DNA of 64,000 nt, taken from positions 17,484 to 81,483 of the forward strand of contig JACPWY010000013.1 of assembly GCA_016196825.1 (NCBI GenBank), written 5' to 3'. The translations under genes were made by a program, and so were the position numbers. This document shows, piece by piece, positions 1 to 7,849 of this stretch (its first letter is position 1; each line of letters starts with the position of its first letter). The notes under the pieces are model-generated. The model searched no databases, had not been told where the DNA came from, and saw nothing but the letters and a program-made list of their open reading frames with translations. This stretch comes from Deltaproteobacteria bacterium (GTDB lineage Bacteria > Bdellovibrionota > FAC87 > UBA2466).

Positions 1-1
1 T

Positions 2-1477
2 TTCTTCGATTCGACCGAGACCCCGCAAAAATTTCAGCGGGCCTACGACACGACTGAATTTCCGAGCCCGGTGGCTCTCTTCACTCTCTTGCAGATGCCA
101 GGGGAGACGCCGCTCAGTAAGCTCATCTTACAGCTCAGAGAGGACAAGAATCCGACGGTCACTACCAGTGATAATCATCTTTTCATCGAATTCCAGGCAC
201 CTGATGGCAAATACGAGCCAAAGCTTGTCGTGGCCGATGAGGATGGGGGGGCCGCCACCGAGGAGAATATTTACGCTGGGGGAAAGAAATACACGGGCGA
301 TCTGATCAAGAAGCTCGAAATGAAGAATAGCGATGTGCAGGATGCTCTTCGCTATATCGCTCGCACGAGTGGCTACAGTATCGTCGTGGGCGATGATGTG
401 AATGGTAAGATAGGAACCCTCTCGCTGACCGATGTACCTTGGGATCAGGCCTTTGCCCTCGTGCTTCAGTCGAAGAAGCTCGGCTATATCCGCCAAGGGA
501 ATGTGATTCGGGTCGGCACTCTGACTTCGCTTAAGGCCGAGAAGGAGGAGGCTCTGGCGAATGAAAACCAGCGGATTAAGGTGGAGCCGCTACGCACCGT
601 CTTGATTCCAATGGGCTACGCGAAGGCTCAGGAGATCGCTCCGAAGGTGAAGAGCTTCCTCACCGAACGCGGCACCATCGACACCGATCCGCGGACCAAT
701 ACGGTGATCGTGAAGGACATTGAGAAAGTGGTGAACCGGGTGCAGAAGCTTCTCTCCACACTCGACACGCAGCCGCCTCGCGTTTCGATTGCGGCGAAAA
801 TCGTAGAGATTCAGAATAAGTTCAACCGCACTATCGGATTTGAGTCTCTCTCCTTCAATGAGAACTTTCAGGGACTCAATCTCAACGAGACTGCCCAATT
901 CCCGGGCGTGTCCGGAAGCTCCATCACGACACTGACAGTTCCTCAGTGGGCGAACCTGACCCAGAAGTTCCATTTGGGTGAGGCGGAGAACAAGGTGAGG
1001 GTGCTTGCGAATCCGAGCGTCTCGGTAGTGGCCAACCAGCAGGCGACCGTGAACCAATCTCTGAGCTTTTTCGTGCAGGGAATCGAGACGGTGAACGGAG
1101 CAATTGTGTCGACGTTGCGCCAAATCACGGCCAACCTTTCACTCGATGTGACACCGATTGTTTCGGGCGATGGCTCCATCTTCATGACCGTGAATGTGAG
1201 AAACGAAATCCCGACCGGCATCGGCGCGGACAGGACGATCGACACACGCGCAGTGAGCACCCAGGTCCTTGTGGAAAATGGGGACACGGCGGTCATCGGG
1301 GGTGTGTTCAATAACACCGTCTCGGAAGGCAAGTCGGGTATCCCCGGACTCATGAACGTACCGATCTTGGGCTTTTTCTTCTCGCGCGGGAACTTTGAGG
1401 ACAACCGAAACGAGATTTTCATTTTCTTGACCGCAAAGATCACTAACGCGGAAGAGGCGTTCAAACGGACGCTCTAA
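2..1477 (+). CDS. pilQ: Type IV pilus secretin PilQ, C-terminal part (5' end outside window)
   Basis: The reading frame is open from the first bases of the window, so the gene starts upstream and only about 490 C-terminal residues are seen. Order of domains: end of a periplasmic AMIN-like region, an STN/secretin short domain (LSLTDVPWDQAFALVLQSKK), a secretin N1-type domain (TDPRTNTVIVKDIEKVVNRV), then the secretin core starting at PRVSIAAKIVEIQ and ending with TRAVSTQVLVENGDTAVIGG and GIPGLMNVPILGFFFS. These are hallmarks of PilQ/GspD outer-membrane channels; the STN-plus-core arrangement and the short C-terminus fit PilQ, the exit pore of type IV pili. It could be another secretin, because upstream pilMNOP genes are not visible. 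Confidence 0.88.
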   Translation, partial: FFDSTETPQKFQRAYDTTEFPSPVALFTLLQMPGETPLSKLILQLREDKNPTVTTSDNHLFIEFQAPDGKYEPKLVVADEDGGAATEENIYAGGKKYTGDLIKKLEMKNSDVQDALRYIARTSGYSIVVGDDVNGKIGTLSLTDVPWDQAFALVLQSKKLGYIRQGNVIRVGTLTSLKAEKEEALANENQRIKVEPLRTVLIPMGYAKAQEIAPKVKSFLTERGTIDTDPRTNTVIVKDIEKVVNRVQKLLSTLDTQPPRVSIAAKIVEIQNKFNRTIGFESLSFNENFQGLNLNETAQFPGVSGSSITTLTVPQWANLTQKFHLGEAENKVRVLANPSVSVVANQQATVNQSLSFFVQGIETVNGAIVSTLRQITANLSLDVTPIVSGDGSIFMTVNVRNEIPTGIGADRTIDTRAVSTQVLVENGDTAVIGGVFNNTVSEGKSGIPGLMNVPILGFFFSRGNFEDNRNEIFIFLTAKITNAEEAFKRTL

Positions 1478-1495
1478 CACGGGACGGGGGAGTGT

Positions 1496-1909
1496 ATGCA
1501 ATTCATGTGGGTGTTGCATCTGGTGACGGTGGTGGGGCTTGTGGGGCTTCTTTTTTACGTACGAAAAAGGCGGGTTTCTCGTGAACAGGAAGAGCGTGTG
1601 ACCGCCTGCCTCAATGTGGTGGAGACCCGAACGGAGGCGATGGAGCGGGTGTCGGAGAATTATCGGCGGAAGATGGAAGAGGGGTTAAGGCGCCTCAACG
1701 TTATCTGCGACAAAGCCAGTCAATTGGTCGATCGGGGTTTTGGGGGTGGCAATTTTTCACCGAGCTTTGAAGAACGGGAACTCAAGGCCCTGGTTCCTGA
1801 CGAGAAGAACGAGATTCCCACTCTCAAGGATGTGGAGATCACCCGAAACCGGTTGCGCGAAGAACTTGCTCTTGATCCCGATCGAGTCCTTCGAGAGCAA
1901 TTAGGGTAA
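1496..1909 (+). CDS. Hypothetical membrane-anchored coiled-coil protein
   Basis: A 137-residue protein starting 18 bp after pilQ, preceded by GGGGGAG a few bases before the ATG. One N-terminal membrane helix (residues about 4-22, MWVLHLVTVVGLVGLLFYV) is followed by RKRR, giving a cytoplasmic tail. That tail is highly charged and predicted helical or coiled coil (residues about 28-75), ending in LDPDRVLREQLG. I do not recognise a family. Close spacing to pilQ suggests co-transcription and perhaps a pilus-linked role, but this is inference only. Confidence 0.6.
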   Translation: MQFMWVLHLVTVVGLVGLLFYVRKRRVSREQEERVTACLNVVETRTEAMERVSENYRRKMEEGLRRLNVICDKASQLVDRGFGGGNFSPSFEERELKALVPDEKNEIPTLKDVEITRNRLREELALDPDRVLREQLG

Positions 1910-2035
1910 GATCGCGTCAAACACCGTTAACAGCTGTTACCGTTGAAAATCAGCCACTACAGCCCGTCTTCCCGCTGTGTCAGAACCTCATGCGAGCGCT
2001 GGCAATGCTTGGGGGAAGTTTTTGATCTTAGACGC

Positions 2036-2064
2036 TTGACAGTAGTCGCTCTGCACCGAAAAAT
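2036..2064 (+). promoter_or_regulatory. Candidate sigma-70 promoter upstream of phaR-like gene
   Basis: A perfect -35 TTGACA (2036-2041) is followed after 17 bp by AAAAAT (2059-2064), which matches the -10 consensus at four of six positions. It would give a leader of about 120 nt before the ATG at 2192. The rest of the gap between 1910 and 2191 shows nothing else recognisable. Confidence 0.45.
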
Positions 2065-2191
2065 AACGTCTGTCCCTGGGGAGTCTTTGGTTTGGTCCCT
2101 AGGGGCGGGGTTGGGGTTGTTTTGCTTGGGGCAGAACAGTCGTTTTAACCAACTCCAAGACACATTTGACCTTTGAAGGTTGGGGGCAAAA

Positions 2192-2605
2192 ATGGAGAAG
2201 GCTAAAATCATTAAGCGGTATCAGAACCGCAAACTGTATGATACCGACGCGAGCTGTTACGTCACTCTGGATGAAATCGCCGAGATGATTCAGCAGGGCG
2301 AGGCGGTCACGGTCGTCGATAACCGGAACCAGAAAGACATCACGGCGAGCACGCTCACTCAAATTATTTTTGAGAAGCAAAAGCGTTCGGACAATCCTGT
2401 GCCGATCACTACTTTGCGCCACATCATCCAGCAGGGCGATGGCTCCTTTACGTCGTTCTTGTCCAAGTCGGGAGATGGCAATCAGCTCGACCTTATCCGT
2501 CTGCTTGAGGGCCAGGTGAAGGAGCTCCAGAGCAAGCTCGACACCCTTGAAAAGCGCGGTGTTCCAGCGCGCGACATGGGTACCACGAAGTCGGTGGACG
2601 CCTAA
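2192..2605 (+). CDS. PhaR-like polyhydroxyalkanoate synthesis regulator
   Basis: The N-terminus carries the conserved KRYQNRKLYDT motif and the region VTVVDNRNQKDITASTLTQI of the PHA accumulation regulator DNA-binding domain (PF07879 type). In the best-studied members this domain represses phasin and PHA genes and releases DNA when it binds PHB granules. The C-terminus has a short coiled-coil-like stretch (LIRLLEGQVKELQSKLDTLEK). The protein is about 137 residues, shorter than typical proteobacterial PhaR (about 180-200) because the tail is reduced. I chose the ATG at 2192 (GGGGG 5 nt upstream) over an in-frame TTG at 2180. No PHA synthase genes are visible here, so the actual target is unknown. 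Confidence 0.8.
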   Translation: MEKAKIIKRYQNRKLYDTDASCYVTLDEIAEMIQQGEAVTVVDNRNQKDITASTLTQIIFEKQKRSDNPVPITTLRHIIQQGDGSFTSFLSKSGDGNQLDLIRLLEGQVKELQSKLDTLEKRGVPARDMGTTKSVDA

Positions 2606-2621
2606 TCATCGTTTGATTTCT

Positions 2622-2649
2622 AAAGGGGGGCCTCGCGCCCCCCTTTTTT
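2622..2649 (+). terminator. Rho-independent terminator after the phaR-like gene
   Basis: A 10-bp perfect stem (2622-2631 with 2637-2646, AAAGGGGGGC/GCCCCCCTTT), a 5-nt loop and a run of T. It lies 17 bp after the stop codon and separates the phaR-like gene from the 6S RNA unit. Confidence 0.9.
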
Positions 2650-2686
2650 ATGGGCGGCAGGGGTTTTCGGGTTGAGAGAGTTTTGA

Positions 2687-2692
2687 GATAAT
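2687..2692 (+). promoter_or_regulatory. Candidate -10 box for the 6S RNA
   Basis: GATAAT, five of six matches to the -10 consensus, lies about 7 nt before the predicted 5' end of the 6S RNA near 2699. No good -35 box is seen at 16-18 bp upstream. Confidence 0.35.
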
Positions 2693-2698
2693 GAATTC

Positions 2699-2878
2699 TG
2701 CTCCCCTGTCTGGTTCGTGGGCGATATGTCCCTAGCCTCAGTGTTCTTGACAGGTAGCTCTTACTTGCTGCGGTGTGCACGCCCAACTTCGGTTGGGAAG
2801 CCTAAAGTGGCAATAGGGCAACCACCTTTTTATAAGGGTTAAGGGCTTTCATGCCACGGCCTTATGATGGGGGAGTTT
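2699..2878 (+). ncRNA. ssrS: Probable 6S RNA
   Basis: About 180 nt fold into the rod shape of 6S RNA. The ends pair (CTCCCC 2701-2706 with GGGGAG 2870-2875; CGTGG 2716-2720 with CCACG 2854-2858), followed by a closing region in which GTCCCTAGCC faces AAGGGTTAAGGGC. A long upper arm ends in a perfect hairpin, CCCAAC-ttcg-GTTGGG (2782-2797). The segments GGGAAGCCTAAA and AAGGGTTAAGGGC resemble conserved pieces of proteobacterial 6S RNA. 6S RNA mimics an open promoter and sequesters sigma-70 RNA polymerase in stationary phase. The region has a -10 box just before it and an isolating terminator upstream. A covariance-model search would settle it. Confidence 0.75.
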
Positions 2879-2879
2879 T

Positions 2880-3365
2880 ATGCCTTTGAATTCTCGGACC
2901 GTCAGCTGGATTGAGAGTCTGGCCCACCAAGAGGGCGAAATCGCCTCAGGCGAGCGCCTCTCCATTGATATCGTCATTGCGAAAGAGACCGTTCTCAAAA
3001 ACGAAACCATCCATTATGTGAGGGCGCTCCAGGCAGAGTTTCGGGAGCTTTCGGGTTTCTTGAATCGACGGCTCCCATCGAGTTCGCCTCGGATCCACGT
3101 GGTAGGTCTCGGAGAAACCGAAGAGGGTTTTCTCATCGAGCGCGCCCCCCTCAAACTCACGTTTCGCGCCCAGATGGGTGTTGTGCAATTCGTCTGCGAA
3201 AGACTCTTAACCAATGAACTTCAATTCAGCGGCGCGATCGAAGCCAAATTCGGGCCATTCTATGAGCTCGAGTGGCTTTTCCTGGGCAAACCGGTGACAC
3301 CCGAACCCCTCGCACGCCACTATCTCACCGAACTTCTCCAGGCGACCGGCCAGCTTCGGCACTGA
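2880..3365 (+). CDS. Hypothetical protein downstream of 6S RNA
   Basis: A 161-residue soluble protein with no signal peptide or membrane helix, starting at ATG 2880 behind GGGGGAG (2869-2875). That ribosome binding site is also the 3' strand of the terminal 6S RNA helix, so translation from a read-through transcript could depend on whether the RNA is folded. The sequence (for example LKLTFRAQMGVVQFVCERLL) matches no family I know. Codon use resembles the neighbours, so it is probably real. Confidence 0.6.
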   Translation: MPLNSRTVSWIESLAHQEGEIASGERLSIDIVIAKETVLKNETIHYVRALQAEFRELSGFLNRRLPSSSPRIHVVGLGETEEGFLIERAPLKLTFRAQMGVVQFVCERLLTNELQFSGAIEAKFGPFYELEWLFLGKPVTPEPLARHYLTELLQATGQLRH

Positions 3366-3432
3366 ACGTGTTCTCTAGGCCGTTGTAGGATCAAATTGAT
3401 TGATCGATTTACCTCTCGCGCGAGCCAGGCGG

Positions 3433-4299
3433 TTAACGTCCCAGGGTCGCGTAGGCGATGAGCTTGTAGGCTAGCTGGGCCGCTAAGAAGTCGCTACGCT
3501 TGTCGTGGTCGGGGCGAAGCTCGACGATGTCGGCGCCGATGACTTCGCGTCGTTCGAAGATGCCGCGTAGGAAGTGGAGCGTTTCGTACCACTGGCCGCC
3601 GCCGGGTACCGGCGTTCCCACAGAGGGCATTACCTCAGGAGAGTAGTAGTCGAGATCGATCGTGACGTAGATCTTTTTCGTCGGGAGAAATTTGAGAGCG
3701 CGCTCGACGCTCAGGCCTTCCTTGGCCCGTTCGTGGTCGTAGAGGACGCCAAAACTCTTGTTGGCGTTGAGATACTCGCGTTCTTCTTTGCACTGCGCTC
3801 GGATGCCGACTGAGTATGTGTGTTTCACCACTTCGTGTACGCGCCGCATGACCGAGGCGTGGCTGTACTTGTCACCGTGATAGGTGTCGCGCATGTCGCT
3901 GTGGGCATCAAAGTGCAGGATGGAAATATCATGGTGCTTCGTCGCGGCCTTGATGGGAGGAAAGCTGATGGTGTGCTCACCACCTAGCATGAGGGGGAAC
4001 TTCTTTCGCGCGAAGAGATCGGAAAAGACCTGTTCCGTGCTATTGAGCCAGTCGGAAACGGTGCCCTTCGAATAATCGCAAGCTGGCAGCGTATAGATTC
4101 CCCGCTCTGCTGGCTGGGTCCCCAGCTCAGAGTCGAAAAATTCCACCTGGTCTGAGGCCTCGATTATCTTGGCGGGGCCGTTTTCCGTTCCCTTCATGTA
4201 GGACGTTGTCTTTTCGTAAGGACAGGGAACTACAGCAAAGCGTGCCGTCTCAGGGTCGCTCCACTTCGGATCATCTGGGGCCAAAAACTGTGCGTTCAC
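3433..4299 (-). CDS. speB: Agmatinase (ureohydrolase family)
   Basis: A 288-residue ureohydrolase. The di-manganese ligands are all visible: GGEHT (His), HFDAHSD (Asp-His-Asp) and TIDLDYYSP (Asp-Asp). Agmatinase converts agmatine to putrescine and urea. It starts 9 bp after the pyruvoyl-dependent arginine decarboxylase gene in the same direction, so the two form an arginine-to-putrescine operon; that context favours agmatinase over arginase or formimidoylglutamase. Length is typical of the family. Confidence 0.88.
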   Translation of the reverse strand: MNAQFLAPDDPKWSDPETARFAVVPCPYEKTTSYMKGTENGPAKIIEASDQVEFFDSELGTQPAERGIYTLPACDYSKGTVSDWLNSTEQVFSDLFARKKFPLMLGGEHTISFPPIKAATKHHDISILHFDAHSDMRDTYHGDKYSHASVMRRVHEVVKHTYSVGIRAQCKEEREYLNANKSFGVLYDHERAKEGLSVERALKFLPTKKIYVTIDLDYYSPEVMPSVGTPVPGGGQWYETLHFLRGIFERREVIGADIVELRPDHDKRSDFLAAQLAYKLIAYATLGR

Positions 4300-4308
4300 G
4301 GGCAGGCG

Positions 4309-4854
4309 CTAGTCGAGAAGGACTGCGGCGGCAATGGCCGTTGTCCAAAGACCATTCTTCTCACCAACCGCGGTCTGCGTGATGTTGCGGGTCGTGACCA
4401 CTTCGCGCTTAATCCGCCAGAGGTCTTTGCCACTGTCGTAGGTCACATCGTTTTCAAAAGAGATACCGAGGGTGGTTGCGAGCATGTAGGCCGCGAGGTC
4501 TTCGGCGTACTCACCCACCTTGCGGCTGGTTTCGCCATAGGAGTGGTGTTCGCTCAGGTAGCCGTACTGTTCACCGTCTTTGGGGACCGCCATTCCGATC
4601 GAGGCTGCGATCAGACGGTTTGGTTCGTTGGTGGAGGATTCCGCCAGAACCACATAAAGAATCTGGCCCGGCTTCAATTTCTTATTGCCTTTATCTGGAG
4701 AGATCACTTTGCAGCGGGGCGGGAAGATGGAGGTCACCTTCACGAGGTTGTACTCGGCGATTCCGGCATCTCGAAGAGCCATCTCAAACGAGGCGAGCCG
4801 CTCACGTTCCTTGCCAACGCCCTTCACCAAGAAAATTTCCTTTGGAACAAACAT
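4309..4854 (-). CDS. pdaD: Pyruvoyl-dependent arginine decarboxylase
   Basis: A 181-residue PvlArgDC proenzyme. The motif KVTSIFPPRCKV contains the serine at which members of this family cleave themselves to make the pyruvoyl cofactor; GQILYVVLAE and SIGMAVP are further family blocks. The enzyme decarboxylates arginine to agmatine, the substrate of the next gene. The start is supported by GGGAGGTGG upstream of the ATG at 4854. This enzyme type is best known from archaea and scattered bacterial groups. Confidence 0.88.
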   Translation of the reverse strand: MFVPKEIFLVKGVGKERERLASFEMALRDAGIAEYNLVKVTSIFPPRCKVISPDKGNKKLKPGQILYVVLAESSTNEPNRLIAASIGMAVPKDGEQYGYLSEHHSYGETSRKVGEYAEDLAAYMLATTLGISFENDVTYDSGKDLWRIKREVVTTRNITQTAVGEKNGLWTTAIAAAVLLD

Positions 4855-5040
4855 GCGACCACCTCCCTTAAGAAGAGATGAGAATAAATTAAATGTGCGA
4901 GATGTCTAGCCCTTTTTGGATTCGAAAATCATGGGAGTTTCGTTTTCGGACGCTCCGCCCGAAAACAATTCTCGTGATTTTCTGCGCCAGGCTGCGTTTG
5001 GCTGGCATGAGAGTCGCAAAGAGGTAAGGCGGAGGGCGCG

Positions 5041-5280
5041 ATGAACCAAAGAGGGCAGGGGCTGGTCGAGTATTTGATTTTGGTTTGCTTGGTAGGGGTG
5101 GCAACCATTGGAGTCGTGAGCGTGGTGGGCCAGAATCTGCGCGCGCGTTATGCGACGATCTCCTCAGCGCTGAGGGGTGAGAAGGTAGAGAAAGAGTTGG
5201 TGTCGCCGGAGGTGGAATCCTATCAGATCAGAGGTTTTCATGATTATGGCGCGAGCGCTGTGGCGCCTGGCGGGCGCTAA
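5041..5280 (+). CDS. Flp/Tad-type pilin-like protein
   Basis: A 79-residue protein with a short N-terminal leader, RGQGLVEYLILVCLVGVATIG, the G/E(Y)-type processing site plus hydrophobic helix of class III (Flp) pilins. An acidic and basic tail follows. SD GGAGG lies 5 nt before the ATG. It heads a run of seven overlapping genes up to 8034. In the Flp family the leader is cut by a prepilin peptidase and the helix packs into the pilus core; whether this one is a major pilin is unknown. Confidence 0.72.
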   Translation: MNQRGQGLVEYLILVCLVGVATIGVVSVVGQNLRARYATISSALRGEKVEKELVSPEVESYQIRGFHDYGASAVAPGGR

Positions 5281-5707
5281 GACTGTGCTGCTGGTGTTTC
5301 GGTGCTCCCATCATGGGCAGGTGTTAATCGAAGGGCTCGTGGCTCTGGGACTCACGACAATGGTCCTGGCGCTGGGTCTGGAACTTGTCAGAAGCGCACA
5401 GCAGAAGGTCCTCATGCGTCACAGCTGTTTCATGTATTTGCGCTTAAGAGCTTTGGGCCGGGAAGAAGAGGTGGCGATGGAACGTACTAAGAAATGGATG
5501 AAAGAGGCGCTTCCTCCGAGCGGCGAGCGTTTCTTCCGTCACACCGAACTCTTGTTTGAGGGCGCGACGCGATCGGCTCTCGCCGTATCGCGGTACAGTC
5601 GGTTTCTTCTCCCGTATCCGGATCCAGCCTTTGCGCGAGATCGTTTGGGGTCACGTGATCGCATCCAGTTCACCGAGCGATGTTTCTTTTTACCGCCACA
5701 CTCTTAG
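5240..5707 (+). CDS. TadE/TadF-like pseudopilin
   Basis: A 155-residue protein overlapping the pilin gene by 41 bp, with AGAGG 5 nt before ATG 5240. After a basic leader comes HGQVLIEGLVALGLTTMVLA, a prepilin-like Glu-plus-hydrophobic helix as in TadE/TadF minor pilins, then a charged periplasmic domain without a recognised fold. The first about 26 residues form a long leader, typical of TadE proteins. Function is inferred from this helix and from the neighbours. Confidence 0.62.
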   Translation: MIMARALWRLAGAKTVLLVFRCSHHGQVLIEGLVALGLTTMVLALGLELVRSAQQKVLMRHSCFMYLRLRALGREEEVAMERTKKWMKEALPPSGERFFRHTELLFEGATRSALAVSRYSRFLLPYPDPAFARDRLGSRDRIQFTERCFFLPPHS

Positions 5708-6255
5708 GCCTGAGTCTGTTGGGCGGGCCGCTTTGGACGTCGCTCACCTTTCGTGAGGCCCATGTATGGGAGCGCTTGCAGATTGGCATCGACAATGCCG
5801 CCATTGAACTAGGACAGGGGGATCGAGAGCTCTTGAGATTTCTGGATCGACAGAACGCGCAAATAGCGCGGATTGAGATTGGCCACCACACCGTCCACGA
5901 CTGCGCGCTCATGGCGCCGGTGGCGGCCCCGTGTGTGGCAACCGATCGCGCACTCGAGGCGACGATCGCTGGGATCATTGTGATGACTCGCGCCCAAGCC
6001 GAGGCGCGCTGGTTGGTAAATGGATTGAGTGCCGAGAAGCGACTCTTGGCCCTCGACCCAAGGTTTAGGCTCGAAAGGAAGGCGCTCGTGCCAGTGGAGC
6101 TTTCACGGTGCCCACATTGCGGGCTCAAACACGCTGTCGTGGCGAAAGGCAAGGATTGGGACGCGCGATTTGTCGGCGATCCGAGGCGGACGATGGAGAC
6201 CCGCGTGTTCTTTCAAAAGGATAGGAAATGGAATTATGGGCTTCGAGCGGAGTAA
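5680..6255 (+). CDS. Hypothetical protein in pilin-like cluster
   Basis: A 191-residue protein overlapping the previous gene by 28 bp. It begins with a hydrophobic segment (MFLFTATLLGLSLLGGPLW) that can act as a signal or anchor. Later it has CPHCGLKH, a possible metal or disulfide pair, and a Cys pair HDCALMAPVAAPC. No known family recognised. Its position between pseudopilin-like genes suggests a role in pilus assembly. Confidence 0.55.
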   Translation: MFLFTATLLGLSLLGGPLWTSLTFREAHVWERLQIGIDNAAIELGQGDRELLRFLDRQNAQIARIEIGHHTVHDCALMAPVAAPCVATDRALEATIAGIIVMTRAQAEARWLVNGLSAEKRLLALDPRFRLERKALVPVELSRCPHCGLKHAVVAKGKDWDARFVGDPRRTMETRVFFQKDRKWNYGLRAE

Positions 6256-6403
6256 GGGTGCGGTGCTATTTGAGGCTCTGCTGATGGTGGTTCTGTGGGG
6301 GGCGCTTGTGGGAGGAACGCAGATGGCTGTGATGAGTTTTTGGCAAAAACGTCTTCGGGCGTTGGACAGGGAAAGGCTCGTTTATGACGGGATTGCACCG
6401 TAG
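6236..6403 (+). CDS. Small TadE-like pseudopilin
   Basis: A 55-residue protein starting at ATG 6236, overlapping its upstream neighbour by 20 bp. It contains KGAVLFEALLMVVLWGALVG, again a Gly/Glu-preceded hydrophobic helix like a prepilin N-terminus, and a short basic tail. It overlaps the next gene by 20 bp. Its shortness and lack of a globular domain suggest a minor pilin or assembly subunit. Confidence 0.5.
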   Translation: MGFERSKGAVLFEALLMVVLWGALVGGTQMAVMSFWQKRLRALDRERLVYDGIAP

Positions 6404-6770
6404 CCGCATAGCGCTTCCGCTCATTCTGAGCATTGTTTCAGGGGCTGTCGTTGCTTTTCAAGTGTATCTCGCCCAGCGACCACCGCGGCCGGAGGCGGGG
6501 CGCCGAATTCTTATCGCCCAGAGGGCGATTCCGCGCGGAGAGCGTTTGCACCCTCATGATTTCACTCTTCGGTTTGTGCCACTCGATCAGTGGCGGGCCG
6601 GAGTTGTCGATGACCAGGCGGCGCATCTGTTGTGGGGACGACGGACGATCGCCGATCTTCAAACGGGTGACTGGCTCCTCATGGATGCTGTTGGCCGGGA
6701 GGAAGCGAAGACGCTGGGATCTCGGGTGCGAGGGAAGCGGGTGGAAATTTTGCAGGAGGAAGGGGAATGA
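6384..6770 (+). CDS. CpaB/RcpC-like SAF-domain protein
   Basis: A 128-residue protein: an N-terminal membrane helix (ALPLILSIVSGAVVAFQVYL) followed by a SAF-type domain with ILIAQRAIPRGERLHPHDF and a second strand TIADLQTGDWLL. This matches the N-terminal half of CpaB/RcpC, a periplasmic Flp pilus assembly protein thought to stabilise the secretin. Typical CpaB is about 250-300 residues, so this is a short form without the C-terminal domain. AAAGG lies 7 nt before the start. Confidence 0.62.
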   Translation: MTGLHRSRIALPLILSIVSGAVVAFQVYLAQRPPRPEAGRRILIAQRAIPRGERLHPHDFTLRFVPLDQWRAGVVDDQAAHLLWGRRTIADLQTGDWLLMDAVGREEAKTLGSRVRGKRVEILQEEGE

Positions 6771-7849
6771 AAAGAATTTGCGTACTTCTTGTTCTTTGTG
6801 CCGCGACGACACTCGAGGCGCGCAGAGTGGGGGTGTTGGTCGTCCCGAAGGGGCAGCGGAGCGCCGAGACGGCCGAGCGCCTCGTTCGTCGATTCGAGGA
6901 GACTAGCGGGGTGAGCGCGATAACGATTCCCCCCGAAGAGCTAATGGTTGACCCCATGGAGGTGGCCCGCGAGTCTTTGGGCGAACTTCTTGCGGCCCAA
7001 GGTAGCGAGAAGGTGCGACAGCAGCTCGTAGAGTGGGTTGAGGGGGCTCTTGCCGGAAGCCTCGGGCCTCTTTTGCAGCGGGCGGCGCTCAAATTGGCAC
7101 TGATGGCGGCGCAAAGACCTGACGAGCGAGCCCATTGGATAGACACCGCCTTGCGGATTCATCCGCAGTTAGAGCTCCAGGCCGGACAGGAGTGGGAGAC
7201 CATCGCCGAGCACCCTGAAGTGGGGCTCGAGGTGGCCGCGGCCAGGCGGCGCCTTTGGAAACAATGCCATCTCAAAACCCATTTTGAGACGGGGGCTCAG
7301 GCGACCCTCAACGGGTTTTCTTGGGGTGGGGGGCCGGTTCTGCATCCCGGCCCATTCTCCCTCGAAGTGGTGAAGAATGGGAGGAGGGCAGGGGCGGTTG
7401 TGGATTGCACCCAGGGTGATCGAAAAATTCTGCTTCCACCCGCGGGTCTCAACCTGATTGGGGCCTTGGCCGCGACTCGGCGCCACAATCTGGATGAAAT
7501 CGTTGTAGCCCTTTCGGAGGCGGAGCCGGTGAGGGTGTACCGGGTGGCGCAAGAAGGCACGTTCAGCAAAATTGAACTGCCGAATATGGATGCGACCGCC
7601 CTCGCCGATACGGCGCTGATGGCATCGCCCATCGCGTTCGTGCCCGATCTGTCGGTGAAGTTGGATCGAATGGTGGGGGCGAATGTGGAATCATCGCCTA
7701 TAGGGGCTGTGGGCCCACAGGGAGAGCAGCGCGGGGGGTGGTATAATAATCAGACTCTTTGGGCCTGGGTGGGTGCGGCGGTGGTCGGGGGCGTGGCCTC
7801 CTGCCTTTTTCCAAGAGGCCCCGTGTTCGTCGAGGGTCGAATCGAGTGA
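6767..7849 (+). CDS. Hypothetical exported protein of the pilin-like cluster
   Basis: A 360-residue protein whose ATG overlaps the previous stop (ATGA). A signal peptide (residues 1-18, cleavage after LEA) leads a mature domain. The N-terminal part RVGVLVVPKGQRSAETAERLVRRF resembles a nucleotide- or peptidoglycan-related alpha/beta start, followed by helical repeats and a beta-rich region. Near the C-terminus is a membrane helix (LWAWVGAAVVGGVASCLFP). I do not recognise the family. Translational coupling places it in the pilus-like operon. Confidence 0.6.
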   Translation: MKRICVLLVLCAATTLEARRVGVLVVPKGQRSAETAERLVRRFEETSGVSAITIPPEELMVDPMEVARESLGELLAAQGSEKVRQQLVEWVEGALAGSLGPLLQRAALKLALMAAQRPDERAHWIDTALRIHPQLELQAGQEWETIAEHPEVGLEVAAARRRLWKQCHLKTHFETGAQATLNGFSWGGGPVLHPGPFSLEVVKNGRRAGAVVDCTQGDRKILLPPAGLNLIGALAATRRHNLDEIVVALSEAEPVRVYRVAQEGTFSKIELPNMDATALADTALMASPIAFVPDLSVKLDRMVGANVESSPIGAVGPQGEQRGGWYNNQTLWAWVGAAVVGGVASCLFPRGPVFVEGRIE

